A stretch of 24,908 nucleotides of DNA, taken from the IMG/VR virus record IMGVR_UViG_3300047408_000155, positions 1-24,908 of that record; one strand, 5' to 3'. The number at the start of each line of letters is the position of its first letter. Positions within the stretch are counted from its first letter, which is position 1. Both the position numbers and the translations under genes were made by a program. Positions 5,201-12,951 of this stretch are shown one piece after another. This DNA comes from a virus. The notes beneath the pieces are model-generated. The model was not told the origin of the DNA. It did not search any database and worked only from the letters and a program-made list of their open reading frames with translations.

Positions 5201-7838
5201 CACCAGCGTTACCGAAGCGCTGAAGGCCTTCGTCACCCCGGCGAATGCGGCCGAGGCAGGCTTGCAGAAGACCGGCTCGTCGGCGGACACCGCGTCGTCT
5301 GGCCTGAAGGATGCCGGCGAAGCCGCGACCCAGGCGGCGGGTGGGTTGGGCGACGTCCCGGGCCCGACCAAGAACGTCGCTTCGGCAATGGACGAGCTGG
5401 CCGCGGCCATCAAAAAGCTGATCGCGATCCTGCAAAACATCCAGCCCGTGCAAGCAGCAGCAGCGGAGACGAAGCCGAAGGGAGAGGAAGAGGGAGGATA
5501 CAAGCCGCCGCCCAAGCAGGGGCTTTCGATCAATCCGCAGACCGGGTTGCCGCAGGGGCCGGGGGCCGTCACAGCGCCGCCGTCTGGCCCTGGCCCTGGC
5601 CCCGGTCGCCCCGTGCCTGGTCCTGGTCCTGGTCCTGGTCCTGGTCCTGGTCCTGGTCCTGGCCCTGGCCCTGGCCAGCCGCAGCCGCAGCCTCAGCCTC
5701 AGCCGGGGCCTGGCGGTGGCCCGCCGATTGCCCCACCGACTCCGCCGAGCACGACACGGCCGCCGTGGATGCCACCCATAGATAAGCCGAGGCCATTGCC
5801 GCCGGGCTCGAAGAGGGAGCCTGGGAAGCTGCAGGAGCCGCAGGGGCCGCCGCCGCCGCCTGCGACGCCGCCGGAGCCGCCGGCGACGCCGCCGGAGCCC
5901 CCGCCAGGTAGCCCGGAGCCGCAGCCGACCCCCCCGACGCCAGTGCAGCCTGGCGGCGGTGCAGGCGAGGGGGCCCCCTTCGCTCCAATGATATCGCTCA
6001 GGCAAAGTATGAAGATTTGGCCGGGCGGTGGCCCCACCTCCAACGAAATAGACGAATGGATACGTCAGGGTAGTCCAGGCGGGGTGATGGTACCGTCTAA
6101 TCTGGGGCAATCCTTATTCCCAGATATGGATTGGCTTGCGAAGCATCGGGCAGCGCAGCCAGGGGCCGCCGGGCCCGGGCCAGTGCCTGTGCCCGGGCCC
6201 GAGCAAAAAACGCCTGCGCCAGCGCCGCCCTCTGGTGGAGGCGGAGGTGCATCTCCTCCAGGCGGCGAGCCATCGCCCCCATCGTCTCCGAGCGCGCCAC
6301 CGCCTGTGTCCCCGCCGCCCGTCACGCCGCCAGGTGGTGGTGGAGGAGGAGGTGGTGGTGGTGGCGGCGGTGGCGCTCCCGGCGGAGCGCCGCCCGAGCC
6401 GCCTGAACCGCCCAAGCCCGAGCCGCCCAAAACCGGAGAGCCAGGCTCAGGGGAGCCCGGCGGCCCAGGCCAGCCGCTGCCCGGTGGCGGTACAAAGCGC
6501 GATCTGCCCTGGTGGCTGAAGCAGCTTGAAATGCCGCACGGCGAGCCGCCGTCGGCCAAGCCGCCGGAAATCCCGTTGCCCCGGCCGCGGCCGCCAGAGG
6601 CGACGCCGCTCGATATCGATACGACGCCTGCGAGCCGGCGCCGCTATCAAGAGGAACTGGAGCGGATCGAGGAAGAGCGCAAAAAGAAAGAAGAGCAGCA
6701 GGCGCCACAGCCGGTGCCGCCGCCGGATATTCCGATCAGCTCGCCGCAGCAGGAGAAGAAGAAAGAGGATATCCAGCAGTATGCCGACGGCGGCCTCGTG
6801 GCGACGCCGATCACCCAATTTGGTGCGCCAAGTAACGCCAGTGTATTGGCTTTGGCGAATCAATATCTGGCGCAGCATCCAGAAGCCCTGCACCCCAAGA
6901 AATTATGGGAGTCCTACGCGGAAGGCGGCCCGGTCGGCGACGATGACAGCCAGCTAAAGCGGCAGCGTGAGCAGGAGGAGCGGCGGCGACAGCGGGATCT
7001 GCAAGAGAAGCAGATTTCGGTGGCGGCGGATATAATCCCGGCCCCGGGGCCTAGCGGGCCACCTGCGGGCCCGCATGGTGGCCCCGGTGGTCCCATGGTT
7101 GTTAAGCCGCCGCCTGGGCCAGACACGCTGCCGCTGCCTCCGACCACGGATTTGAGCACCCCGATCAAATACCCTCCACCCAGCGGGCCGAAAGGGCAGC
7201 CCTTCGATAACGTCTCTAAAAGCCCCGGCCTCATCACGAAAGACCCAGACTTAGCCGCCCGCGCCAAGGCGCAGCACTTTGGTGAGGACGCTGACAGCGG
7301 CCCATGTATGCCGGGGACAGGACAAAAAGGTGTAACGTATGAGAAAAATTTATCTACCGGCGATTGGATGCCGATAGCACCAAGGCCGTGCATTCCAGTA
7401 ACCAAAGAAATCTTTAATGCGGTTGCGGCAAAGGTGCGCGGCCAAATATCTGGTTTCGCGGAAGGCGGCGGCGTCATCGGTGGCCACGGCAGCGGCACCA
7501 GCGACAGTAATCTCGCCTGGGTCTCGAAGGGCGAGTACATCGTCCGGGCGGATGGCAGCAATCTGCACGAGGCGATCGACCATTTCACAAAACACTTCGC
7601 GACCGGTGGCATAGTCGGCGCCTTCGCGGACAGCATTCGCGGTTATTCCGATGGCGGGCGAGTATCCGCCGCCGGCGCCGGAGGCAAGGACAACACCAGT
7701 TACCACCAGCTCGATCTCCGAACGGACAAGGGAAATTTCCGAGTGTCCGTGGCCCAGGATACGATGGAGGCACTTCGATCTTCGGCTCTTGCTGGTAAGC
7801 TATCGCGGACGGGAGAAAGGCCGAGCTGGTTCTCGTGA
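2292..7838 (+). CDS. Tail tape-measure protein with an expanded Pro/Gly-rich section
   Basis: This 1848-residue protein sets tail length and is threaded inside the tail tube. The N-terminal ~500 residues are mostly helical, with a charged coiled-coil-like stretch near residues 143-206 and a block typical of tape measures (tests of membership, sample selection and KLGLMFAPAWAENMNKF). A Gly/Leu hydrophobic segment lies near residues 739-760. Residues about 1070-1440 are dominated by Pro and Gly (PGPGPG runs, a 14-Gly tract), then a charged helix with YQEELERIEEERKKKEEQQ. The C-terminus has several short YADGG/FAEGG/FATGG units and GHGSGTSDSNLAWVSKGEYI, a hallmark of tape-measure C-termini. ATG 2292 is chosen because GGAG (2282-2285) precedes it; an in-frame TTG at 2277 is the alternative. 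The size and the position after the G/GT pair make the call firm. Confidence 0.9.
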   Translation: MAGDDIVQSIALSGQDQVIEAFGEIASAGTEAFARVAEAAEKAESPFAKLAETLAGVAAAGGAIGGLTFKWADESAKTVHQMEILADQTGESVENISALEGAITALGGSGEGLSTSFRRMGQAITQEWQKVKEEVSNASDKVIDDNLRVDRAEESVDRARLARQKAFGGRVDPHQEQLLKRREAVTALEHAEQAEHEAEKKRTNDRLSSYEVVTKAVGDILKGQKTLAEAGKEANLTTDNIFKGLIGNTEGAEEALKNFNGSLLSIQGEGPKVLDVFKNVADFVKNSGNAAENSAVMMRLMGRTMGSDMIPVFKQGSQGIEEFMHKMEHLGLTMGEVEEHRATAFHQAFNRLSSVLDVTKTKLGLMFAPAWAENMNKFTDYVSENHKQILAWGGDIAGKITPYIKGFGDSMQGLARAIVGDDSRADQNVERWQKRFEGIGKALHTLKEDATAIIEPVKKQLSSLFQQDLSTLETGAIMLGAFKALGGKVGKAFAGAFIAELAAEKFAPGLADWFKKLTGQAKDQIEDQSKAGGGEAGGGAPKSLLEQLSPFSSAKGAGAPDLVHGAEPAGELKPLTPLLEQKAQKPTGFFSEENRRLLREHELMGGPGVRFAPGVTAVEPVEQTPFNAAFSKLQSGKKLSEDDARQLYKRGIVVPPGRVGKEEEEPKASTVAPATEHPATTEHPAAIPEGQTEPSPDESGELSRLAVGSGLSLYALKKMGIGPTRLLQLLGKGAKTGGKGLLGLLGAVGVGGAFLGGALKGGGSELGDFFGGVFKGGRAQYREMMGGGAGAGAGAGAEAGAAAPGAAGALPEIGVEIPQAGAAGAAGAGEAGASTGLLSGGWKGLLQFGGVAGAALSILEMINKAKTREQVGTALKGRGFSDEQVDKFLNQSIEEQHKFLDLSRAEQLKRLDAIPSEPTTPETMKGFNLPSREDRGKRSEVEDDATKSLKDMADATDKVNEAQKPQAGAITSVTEALKAFVTPANAAEAGLQKTGSSADTASSGLKDAGEAATQAAGGLGDVPGPTKNVASAMDELAAAIKKLIAILQNIQPVQAAAAETKPKGEEEGGYKPPPKQGLSINPQTGLPQGPGAVTAPPSGPGPGPGRPVPGPGPGPGPGPGPGPGPGPGQPQPQPQPQPGPGGGPPIAPPTPPSTTRPPWMPPIDKPRPLPPGSKREPGKLQEPQGPPPPPATPPEPPATPPEPPPGSPEPQPTPPTPVQPGGGAGEGAPFAPMISLRQSMKIWPGGGPTSNEIDEWIRQGSPGGVMVPSNLGQSLFPDMDWLAKHRAAQPGAAGPGPVPVPGPEQKTPAPAPPSGGGGGASPPGGEPSPPSSPSAPPPVSPPPVTPPGGGGGGGGGGGGGGAPGGAPPEPPEPPKPEPPKTGEPGSGEPGGPGQPLPGGGTKRDLPWWLKQLEMPHGEPPSAKPPEIPLPRPRPPEATPLDIDTTPASRRRYQEELERIEEERKKKEEQQAPQPVPPPDIPISSPQQEKKKEDIQQYADGGLVATPITQFGAPSNASVLALANQYLAQHPEALHPKKLWESYAEGGPVGDDDSQLKRQREQEERRRQRDLQEKQISVAADIIPAPGPSGPPAGPHGGPGGPMVVKPPPGPDTLPLPPTTDLSTPIKYPPPSGPKGQPFDNVSKSPGLITKDPDLAARAKAQHFGEDADSGPCMPGTGQKGVTYEKNLSTGDWMPIAPRPCIPVTKEIFNAVAAKVRGQISGFAEGGGVIGGHGSGTSDSNLAWVSKGEYIVRADGSNLHEAIDHFTKHFATGGIVGAFADSIRGYSDGGRVSAAGAGGKDNTSYHQLDLRTDKGNFRVSVAQDTMEALRSSALAGKLSRTGERPSWFS
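5616..5675 (+). repeat. Tandem hexamer repeat (CCTGGT/CCTGGC) encoding Pro-Gly
   Basis: Seven CCTGGT units are followed by three CCTGGC units, ten in-frame hexamers coding (Pro-Gly)10 inside the tape measure. Similar but less regular PG and PQ units flank it (GGCCCT units from about 5587 and CAGCCG/CAGCCT units to about 5703). Gain or loss of units would change protein length by two residues without a frameshift. Confidence 0.9.
6333..6374 (+). repeat. Poly-glycine codon tract (14 codons)
   Basis: Fourteen consecutive GGN codons (GGT, GGA, GGC mixed) encode a glycine run in the tape measure, directly after Pro-rich sequence. The mixed codons argue against very recent simple slippage. Confidence 0.9.
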
Positions 7839-8308
7839 TGTTGTGGCTCCCTCAAGGCACGCTGTTGGTCATGACGCCGTTGTCGGGCGACACCGGCTTG
7901 CAGCTCTCGCCATACTCGGCGCGCGGGCTCACGCAGACATACGAGCCGCTTACGGGAACGGGGGGCGCCGGCGGAAACTGGCTAAGGCGAGACGTGAATG
8001 GCACCCTGCGCAGCCTCGCCGACACGCGCTTTCGTAAGTACAAATCGACTATCACTTGCCGTGACGGCGCGGCTCCGTGCCTCGATGACGCCTGGATCGG
8101 TCATGTCGCCGAGGTCAGTTGTGCCTTTGAGTTCAGTTATCTTCTTGGTGCGGTGCCAGCTCGGCCGGTGGTGCCAGGATCGGTGCGGACGGAAGGGGAT
8201 GTGACGTTCTACAGGCCAATACTGTTATGCATGGTAACGGAAATAAAAAATTCTTTTGCAGAATGGAGCGCGATCAACGACTGGAGCGTATCACTTGAAG
8301 AGTGCTAG
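7838..8308 (+). CDS. Small tail protein of unknown function
   Basis: This 156-residue protein starts at an ATG whose first base is the last base of the tape-measure stop (TGATG), implying translational coupling; a GTG one codon earlier is also in frame. Visible blocks are SGDTGLQLSPYSARGLTQTY near the start, VNGTLRSLADTRFRKYKSTI in the middle, and APCLDDAWIGHVAEVSCAFE followed by a beta-rich end. The position between the tape measure and the hub is where siphophages put the distal tail (Dit) or other tail-tip proteins, so a tip component is likely. I do not recognise a named family with confidence. Confidence 0.65.
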   Translation: MLWLPQGTLLVMTPLSGDTGLQLSPYSARGLTQTYEPLTGTGGAGGNWLRRDVNGTLRSLADTRFRKYKSTITCRDGAAPCLDDAWIGHVAEVSCAFEFSYLLGAVPARPVVPGSVRTEGDVTFYRPILLCMVTEIKNSFAEWSAINDWSVSLEEC

Positions 8309-8336
8309 GGTTTTGCACCGAGAGGCGGCCTGAGCA

Positions 8337-11300
8337 ATGCCTCCTCGTCTCGTTCAGGGCAAGTTCTCGCAGGGGCCGACGGACGCCACCTACCTCCCGG
8401 GGTGGTCGGTCACGCTCGATGCTCCGGTCGCGGCGGGGGGCGCCGTCCTCATTGCTGTCCAATTTTCGCAAGCTGATGTCGACGATCCAAGTCGTTCATA
8501 CAGTTGCGTGATCACGGATGAAAAAGGGAATGATTACAAATTTGTTGATGCGCTCGGCGATCCATACTGGACATTTCAAACCTTCTACCTAGAAGGCATC
8601 AACAACGCGCCGCAGACGCTCACGCTGACGAGCACCAGCGGCAACCATATTGGTTATATCATTCTCGCTGAGGAATATTCAGGGATTGTCCCGCAGGACG
8701 CGCTCGAAGGCCACAAGATCAGTTTGCAGGCGCAGGCGGATACGAGCCTCAACGCCATCACTTCCGGCCAGTTTTCAACGCCGTATCGAAGCGATCTGGT
8801 CTGGGGCGCGTGCTGGTATTACGGCGCTATGGTCGCGGACCTGGTTGATCCCACCACCAGTCCTGGCACCCACTTCACGATAGGGGCGCATGACAACGTC
8901 GTCGGCCAATTCACCACCGAGTACAAATACAGCATAGCGCCGTTCGGCGAGGCGACATTCAGTAACGACAACACATTCGGCATCGAGGGTTCGACTAGGG
9001 TTTTCATCACCGCCGGTCTCTCGCTGAGGACGACGGACGTGCCGTCGACTGGCGGTGGTGGCGCCGCCTCCATCGAGGGCCGCGAGTATACTTTCTATTT
9101 CGCGTGGGTCGCGCAGGGCACCCCATGGGAGCTGTCGCTCGCCCGCTTTGACGAGAACATTTTCGATCTCATGATCGAGCATGACGAAGGTCAGATTCCG
9201 ACAGCCACGATCGAGATCAAGAATCCGAGGGTCGGCTTCATTTCGCCAGGGCGGCTGTATTGGGCGTGGATTTCGTTTGGGTACGAAGCTTGCACGCCGC
9301 AGCCGTTGTTTTTTGGGCGACTGGTTGGCGTGCCTGAACGGATTGAATCAAACACCGTGAAGATGAAGCTGATCGCGCGGCTTCCCGATTACATCTACCA
9401 GAAGCAACAGGTGGCGGAGACGTTGAAAAAGCCACCGAATTACGATCCGCTGTTCATAGAGATTCTGAAGCGCGATGATCCTGACGCGATCCTGGAGGGC
9501 TGGTCGGTTCTCTATCATGTCGATCGTGTCAGCGGCCAGGTCACCGCAAGCGATATTCTGACCGGCGAGGATGGGGTTCTCTGGTTCGCCGACAGCGAAG
9601 TATTTTATGACAGCATTCAGTGCAAATTGCTCCAGTCGCCATTGGTCGCGGTGAACGTCAAGGCGGAGGTGAACTGGAATCAGCAATTCAAGGGAGCGCT
9701 CCCGGCGGGTGGCGAGCTGGGGAAGTGGGCGTTTCCGACGTTAGGGTCGGACGCCTTCGTTGGCGACTGGCCTAAGAGCGGCAGCTCACTCGGCGGTGGC
9801 TGGTATGCCGGGGTTTCGTGGGCTGGCGAGAGGGACCCGCTGATATTCCCCATGAAGCCAGGGCAGACGGAATACCAATTCCATTGGCAGAACGGCGAAA
9901 AGCAGCACAGTACCGGCGACACGATGTCGGTCCAGATCAGCTATTCGCCACCATTCGGCAAGACTGTTACTCTGAAGGACAGTTATCAACCCGGCTTCAT
10001 TGACGAGTTTGCGATAGACACGAACGGCGACCCGGCGCCCGTCAACATCCCCGCATCGAGGTCGATACAGTATTTTTGCTACGAGGGCTTCGCGCTCGAC
10101 TTTGCTGGCAAGCAGTCGCTTGCGGTAATCAGCCTCGTCTACAACGCGGATCGGAAACGGTCAGAGCGTGCGGAGATGACCGTCCAGGCTGAGATTCAGC
10201 CAATCTTGATTGATCCGCTGGTGACCGAGGACACCGAGACGATCACGCTCAAGAGTGGAGATTTGTCGCTCCCGCTCATCGACTTGGAGAATTGGGATAC
10301 TGTGGGAGAAGGCCGGTTCGTCGATGTCGGCCAATTCATCTATCCTGACAATCCTCTCGTGCCTGGGCAGACCTCCTCGCAGGTGTGCATCGGTGCCGGC
10401 ACCACTGGAATGACGGAGCCGGTGTTTTCGAATATCGCCGGTCACACCACGACGGACGGCACCGTGGTCTGGGCCAGCCTGGGAGATACTCCGCCGACTG
10501 AGCAAGCGCAGGACCAAGTGCGGATGGCGAACGTCGGCCTCGGCACGATTATCTGCCCCAAGCCCGTTTCCGGTGTCCCGAACTGGGAGGCCTTGCTGGC
10601 GCCAGCCAGCCTCAGCTTTCCGCCGCATGGTGTCGCGGTGGCAAAACATTCCATGTATTGCATGGGGTGGGGCGGCCCTGGCGACACGATCAAGGAATGC
10701 ACGGTGGCCGGCATGGTCGGAGGCCTCAGCGAGGCACCGCCCGCGCAATTCACTCAGTTCTCAAATCCGACCGGATCCTATCAGTACATCTGCATCAGGG
10801 CGGGGCAGACGGGTGAATGGCACCCGACGTTTGCAGAGGGTAAGGGGGCACAGACGGGCGACGGCTCTGTGACCTGGCAATGCATCGGCTTGGCAAAGGT
10901 GCCAATCGGTGGCTGGCCTGGGCATACCCCTAATGCGACCTTCTTTCCATCTGATCGCGGCAAGCAGTCCATCGAGAACATGATATGCCGGGCGCGGGCC
11001 AAGCTACGGAAGCGGGCGCGGGCCGTCGAGGTCTCGTTCGATACTCGCTTCGAGGTGGCGGCCCAGCTCTCCTGTCGAATGAGCGGAAACGTCAACGACG
11101 CCCGGCTGCCGGGCGGCGCTGTGCAGGGCAAAGTGATTGGCTACAAGCTGGAGGTCCATGGCGATACGGGCGAGGTGAAGGGCCATGTCACTTTGGGGTG
11201 CAGCATCGGCAATGAGGGGGCGTCCGGGCAGCCGACGCCGACACCGGAGCCCCTGCCGTTTCGTCTCGTCCAGGGTGGAGCTTATCTCTCAGGTCCGATT

Positions 11301-12701
11301 TCCGTGAGCAGCGTCACCGTCACGCTGCAAAACCCAGTGTCGAGGGACAGTCTCATTTGCATGGCCGTGGGGGCGCAGGGAGCCGACCCGACCAAGGAGA
11401 CCCCCATTGTCACCGACAACGTCGGCGGCAACTACAATCCTGCCGATCTGGTTTACGATTCCGCTGGGAGCAAATACGTTCTGTGGACATTTTATGGGAC
11501 AAATATCAAGAGCGGCCCGCAGCAGTTCACCCTGAATTTCCCCCACGCCCATACCAACGTGGTGCTGATCATCGAGGAGTTCGACGCCAGCACCGGGCTG
11601 GCTTTGAGCGGAAAGGACATCAACGCCTGGATTGCCGCGCACAGCCAGGCCCAGCGGAGCCCTGGAAGCGCAAACGATGCCATTAATTCCGGTGGCGTGT
11701 CCGGTGGTGTGAATGTCCCTGCCGACGGCGCCTTGATCTGGGGAGTCACGGTTGCCGTGAACGAATCCGGCGGCCCGAGCACTCTTGGCGGAACGACCAG
11801 CGGCACCAACTTCAAGCCAGGTTTGATCAACGAAAGCGAGACTGGCGCGTGGACCACCGAATGGTGGCAGAAGCCAACCGCTGGCGGGACATGGTCGACG
11901 TTTACAAACGCAGCGCATGGGGGGCAAAGCGGCAAGGGCTGGCTCACGTCGTTCATGGCATTTAATCCATGTCTTGGCATTTTGCCGAGCTCTGGCAGCA
12001 GGAAGGTGGCGGCCAGGGGAGTGGCGACCGACCCCGGCACGCCGTCCTATGCCAATGAAGGCTACGTCCAGCGTGGATACCAGAAGTACTACAGCAGCGT
12101 GAGCGGAGCGCCTCCTGACACGCTTCCGGTTCAGGGGGTATCGTTCGAGGTGCCGTCGTTCGAGGTGCCGTCGGTCCCTCCAACGCTCCCGCCAGAAACA
12201 TGCCCCGCGCTCGACTCATACTGGACGCCGCCGATCGATGATGCTGCTGGCAATGAAATCGGCTACACGCCGCCATTCGGCCACGCCAACGATGATGGCC
12301 TTGCATTTCCGCTCGGCCCCAGCGAGGTGATCCTGGCCAATCAATGGCACGGGATTCCTTCCACGCTGAACAAAAACAACCTTGCAATTTACAATTTGCA
12401 AATCGATGAAGTCGTCAAGGAGGCCGTCGCGCAGGCGCAAAAGACTTACATCGGCAATTGGACAATCACCAATCCTCCTAATCCATTGATCCAGATTCAG
12501 ACCCAAATTCAGACAATGATCTTAAAAAGTGTCTTGGAGGGCGAGGGGTTGTGGTACGAATTGACGCTGAGGCCGGTCACCAACGGACCATTCTCTAATT
12601 CGTACGTCGTGCAGACCACGAAGTTGCAGGTCCCGATGACGATCGATCTATCCGCCGCCTCTCCAGCTCCGGAAGGATTGTTGCGCTATGCCGGGGATTG
12701 A
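8337..12701 (+). CDS. Large tail-tip/hub protein with two adhesin-like domains
   Basis: This 1454-residue protein probably forms the tail tip and contacts the host. Apparent order: residues 4-240, a beta-sandwich-like domain (LVQG, TDEKGNDYKF, FYLEGINNAP, LAEEYSG); 249 to ~450, the hub-like part with REYTFYFAWVAQGTPWELSL and YIYQKQQVAETLK; ~450-670, beta-rich; two short AG-x-TG...DG-T/S-V-x-W modules at about 677-720 and 815-853; ~880-965, RKRARAVEVSFDTRFEVA then RLPGGAVQGKVIGYKLEV, a block common in tail-tip proteins of alphaproteobacterial phages; 975-1215, a second copy of the first domain (RLVQG, TDNVGGNY, FYGTNIKSGPQ, IEEFDAS); and a C-terminal part with helical QTQIQTMILK. The EYSG/EEFD-type domain resembles surface sandwich domains with a 'TD-x-x-GN-x-Y ... 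EY-S-G' pattern. The start is ATG 8337 with GAGAGGCGG at about 8320-8328. Confidence 0.75.
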   Translation: MPPRLVQGKFSQGPTDATYLPGWSVTLDAPVAAGGAVLIAVQFSQADVDDPSRSYSCVITDEKGNDYKFVDALGDPYWTFQTFYLEGINNAPQTLTLTSTSGNHIGYIILAEEYSGIVPQDALEGHKISLQAQADTSLNAITSGQFSTPYRSDLVWGACWYYGAMVADLVDPTTSPGTHFTIGAHDNVVGQFTTEYKYSIAPFGEATFSNDNTFGIEGSTRVFITAGLSLRTTDVPSTGGGGAASIEGREYTFYFAWVAQGTPWELSLARFDENIFDLMIEHDEGQIPTATIEIKNPRVGFISPGRLYWAWISFGYEACTPQPLFFGRLVGVPERIESNTVKMKLIARLPDYIYQKQQVAETLKKPPNYDPLFIEILKRDDPDAILEGWSVLYHVDRVSGQVTASDILTGEDGVLWFADSEVFYDSIQCKLLQSPLVAVNVKAEVNWNQQFKGALPAGGELGKWAFPTLGSDAFVGDWPKSGSSLGGGWYAGVSWAGERDPLIFPMKPGQTEYQFHWQNGEKQHSTGDTMSVQISYSPPFGKTVTLKDSYQPGFIDEFAIDTNGDPAPVNIPASRSIQYFCYEGFALDFAGKQSLAVISLVYNADRKRSERAEMTVQAEIQPILIDPLVTEDTETITLKSGDLSLPLIDLENWDTVGEGRFVDVGQFIYPDNPLVPGQTSSQVCIGAGTTGMTEPVFSNIAGHTTTDGTVVWASLGDTPPTEQAQDQVRMANVGLGTIICPKPVSGVPNWEALLAPASLSFPPHGVAVAKHSMYCMGWGGPGDTIKECTVAGMVGGLSEAPPAQFTQFSNPTGSYQYICIRAGQTGEWHPTFAEGKGAQTGDGSVTWQCIGLAKVPIGGWPGHTPNATFFPSDRGKQSIENMICRARAKLRKRARAVEVSFDTRFEVAAQLSCRMSGNVNDARLPGGAVQGKVIGYKLEVHGDTGEVKGHVTLGCSIGNEGASGQPTPTPEPLPFRLVQGGAYLSGPISVSSVTVTLQNPVSRDSLICMAVGAQGADPTKETPIVTDNVGGNYNPADLVYDSAGSKYVLWTFYGTNIKSGPQQFTLNFPHAHTNVVLIIEEFDASTGLALSGKDINAWIAAHSQAQRSPGSANDAINSGGVSGGVNVPADGALIWGVTVAVNESGGPSTLGGTTSGTNFKPGLINESETGAWTTEWWQKPTAGGTWSTFTNAAHGGQSGKGWLTSFMAFNPCLGILPSSGSRKVAARGVATDPGTPSYANEGYVQRGYQKYYSSVSGAPPDTLPVQGVSFEVPSFEVPSVPPTLPPETCPALDSYWTPPIDDAAGNEIGYTPPFGHANDDGLAFPLGPSEVILANQWHGIPSTLNKNNLAIYNLQIDEVVKEAVAQAQKTYIGNWTITNPPNPLIQIQTQIQTMILKSVLEGEGLWYELTLRPVTNGPFSNSYVVQTTKLQVPMTIDLSAASPAPEGLLRYAGD

Positions 12702-12942
12702 TGACGTTGTAAGGCCGTACCAGTTACCTGACACTGCGCCTGGGGAGCGGGCCAATCAGCCGCTCACGAGCAATCTTCCGATCTCGATCACGCCGGGCTT
12801 TGGGTCATCGGGAGCAGGGCAGCTGCCGCCCATCATGACGGGCCAGGCCCATTTCGACGAGACCGTCACGAGCTATTGTGCCCAAGCCTCGGTGGAGGGT
12901 CGCTCGGGAAATAGTAGTGGCGCTCCTGGTGGCGGCGGTTAG
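12688..12942 (+). CDS. Short anchor-only protein, paralogous to the N-terminus of the 404-residue protein
   Basis: This 84-residue protein overlaps the end of the hub gene by 14 bases. Residues 8-63 are almost identical to the N-terminus of the protein at 17048-18262 (shared core ITPGFGSSGAGQLPPIMTG and QAHFDETVTSYC). After the shared part it ends in a Ser/Gly-rich tail (GNSSGAPGGGG). It may be a free copy of a virion-docking module, a truncated fibre gene, or a small structural peptide. The reading frame is supported by the conservation: 13 base differences in the central block are all synonymous. GGAAGG at 12671-12676 is rather far from the start, so coupling to the hub gene is likely. Function unknown. 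Confidence 0.7.
   Translation: MPGIDDVVRPYQLPDTAPGERANQPLTSNLPISITPGFGSSGAGQLPPIMTGQAHFDETVTSYCAQASVEGRSGNSSGAPGGGG
12721..12888 (+). repeat. Direct repeat, copy A (fibre anchor sequence)
   Basis: This 168-base stretch aligns without gaps to 17084-17251. The first 65 bases (12721-12785) and 47 bases near the end (12832-12878) are identical; the middle 46 bases carry 13 differences, all synonymous. The two copies are in the same orientation about 4.36 kb apart and flank four fibre-type genes. Confidence 0.95.
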
Positions 12943-12951
12943 GAGAGGGCT

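Noticed and set aside
4430-5572. Long minus-strand open frame (~380 codons) opposite the tape measure
   Set aside because: It is the antisense reading of an Ala/Gly/Pro-rich coding region, where stop codons are rare on the other strand. Its composition (Pro/Ala/Ser-rich) is an artefact, it has no ribosome binding site, and the plus-strand frame is a clear tape measure.
5616-5675. Tandem repeats that might suggest a CRISPR array or origin iterons
   Set aside because: Units are only 6 bases, contiguous and in frame inside a coding sequence; there are no spacers and no AT-rich neighbour.
4989-6110. Second long minus-strand open frame with Arg-rich and RT-type repeats
   Set aside because: The repeats mirror the CCTGGT hexamers of the plus strand, and the protein is almost all Arg, Leu and Ala. 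No motif is seen.
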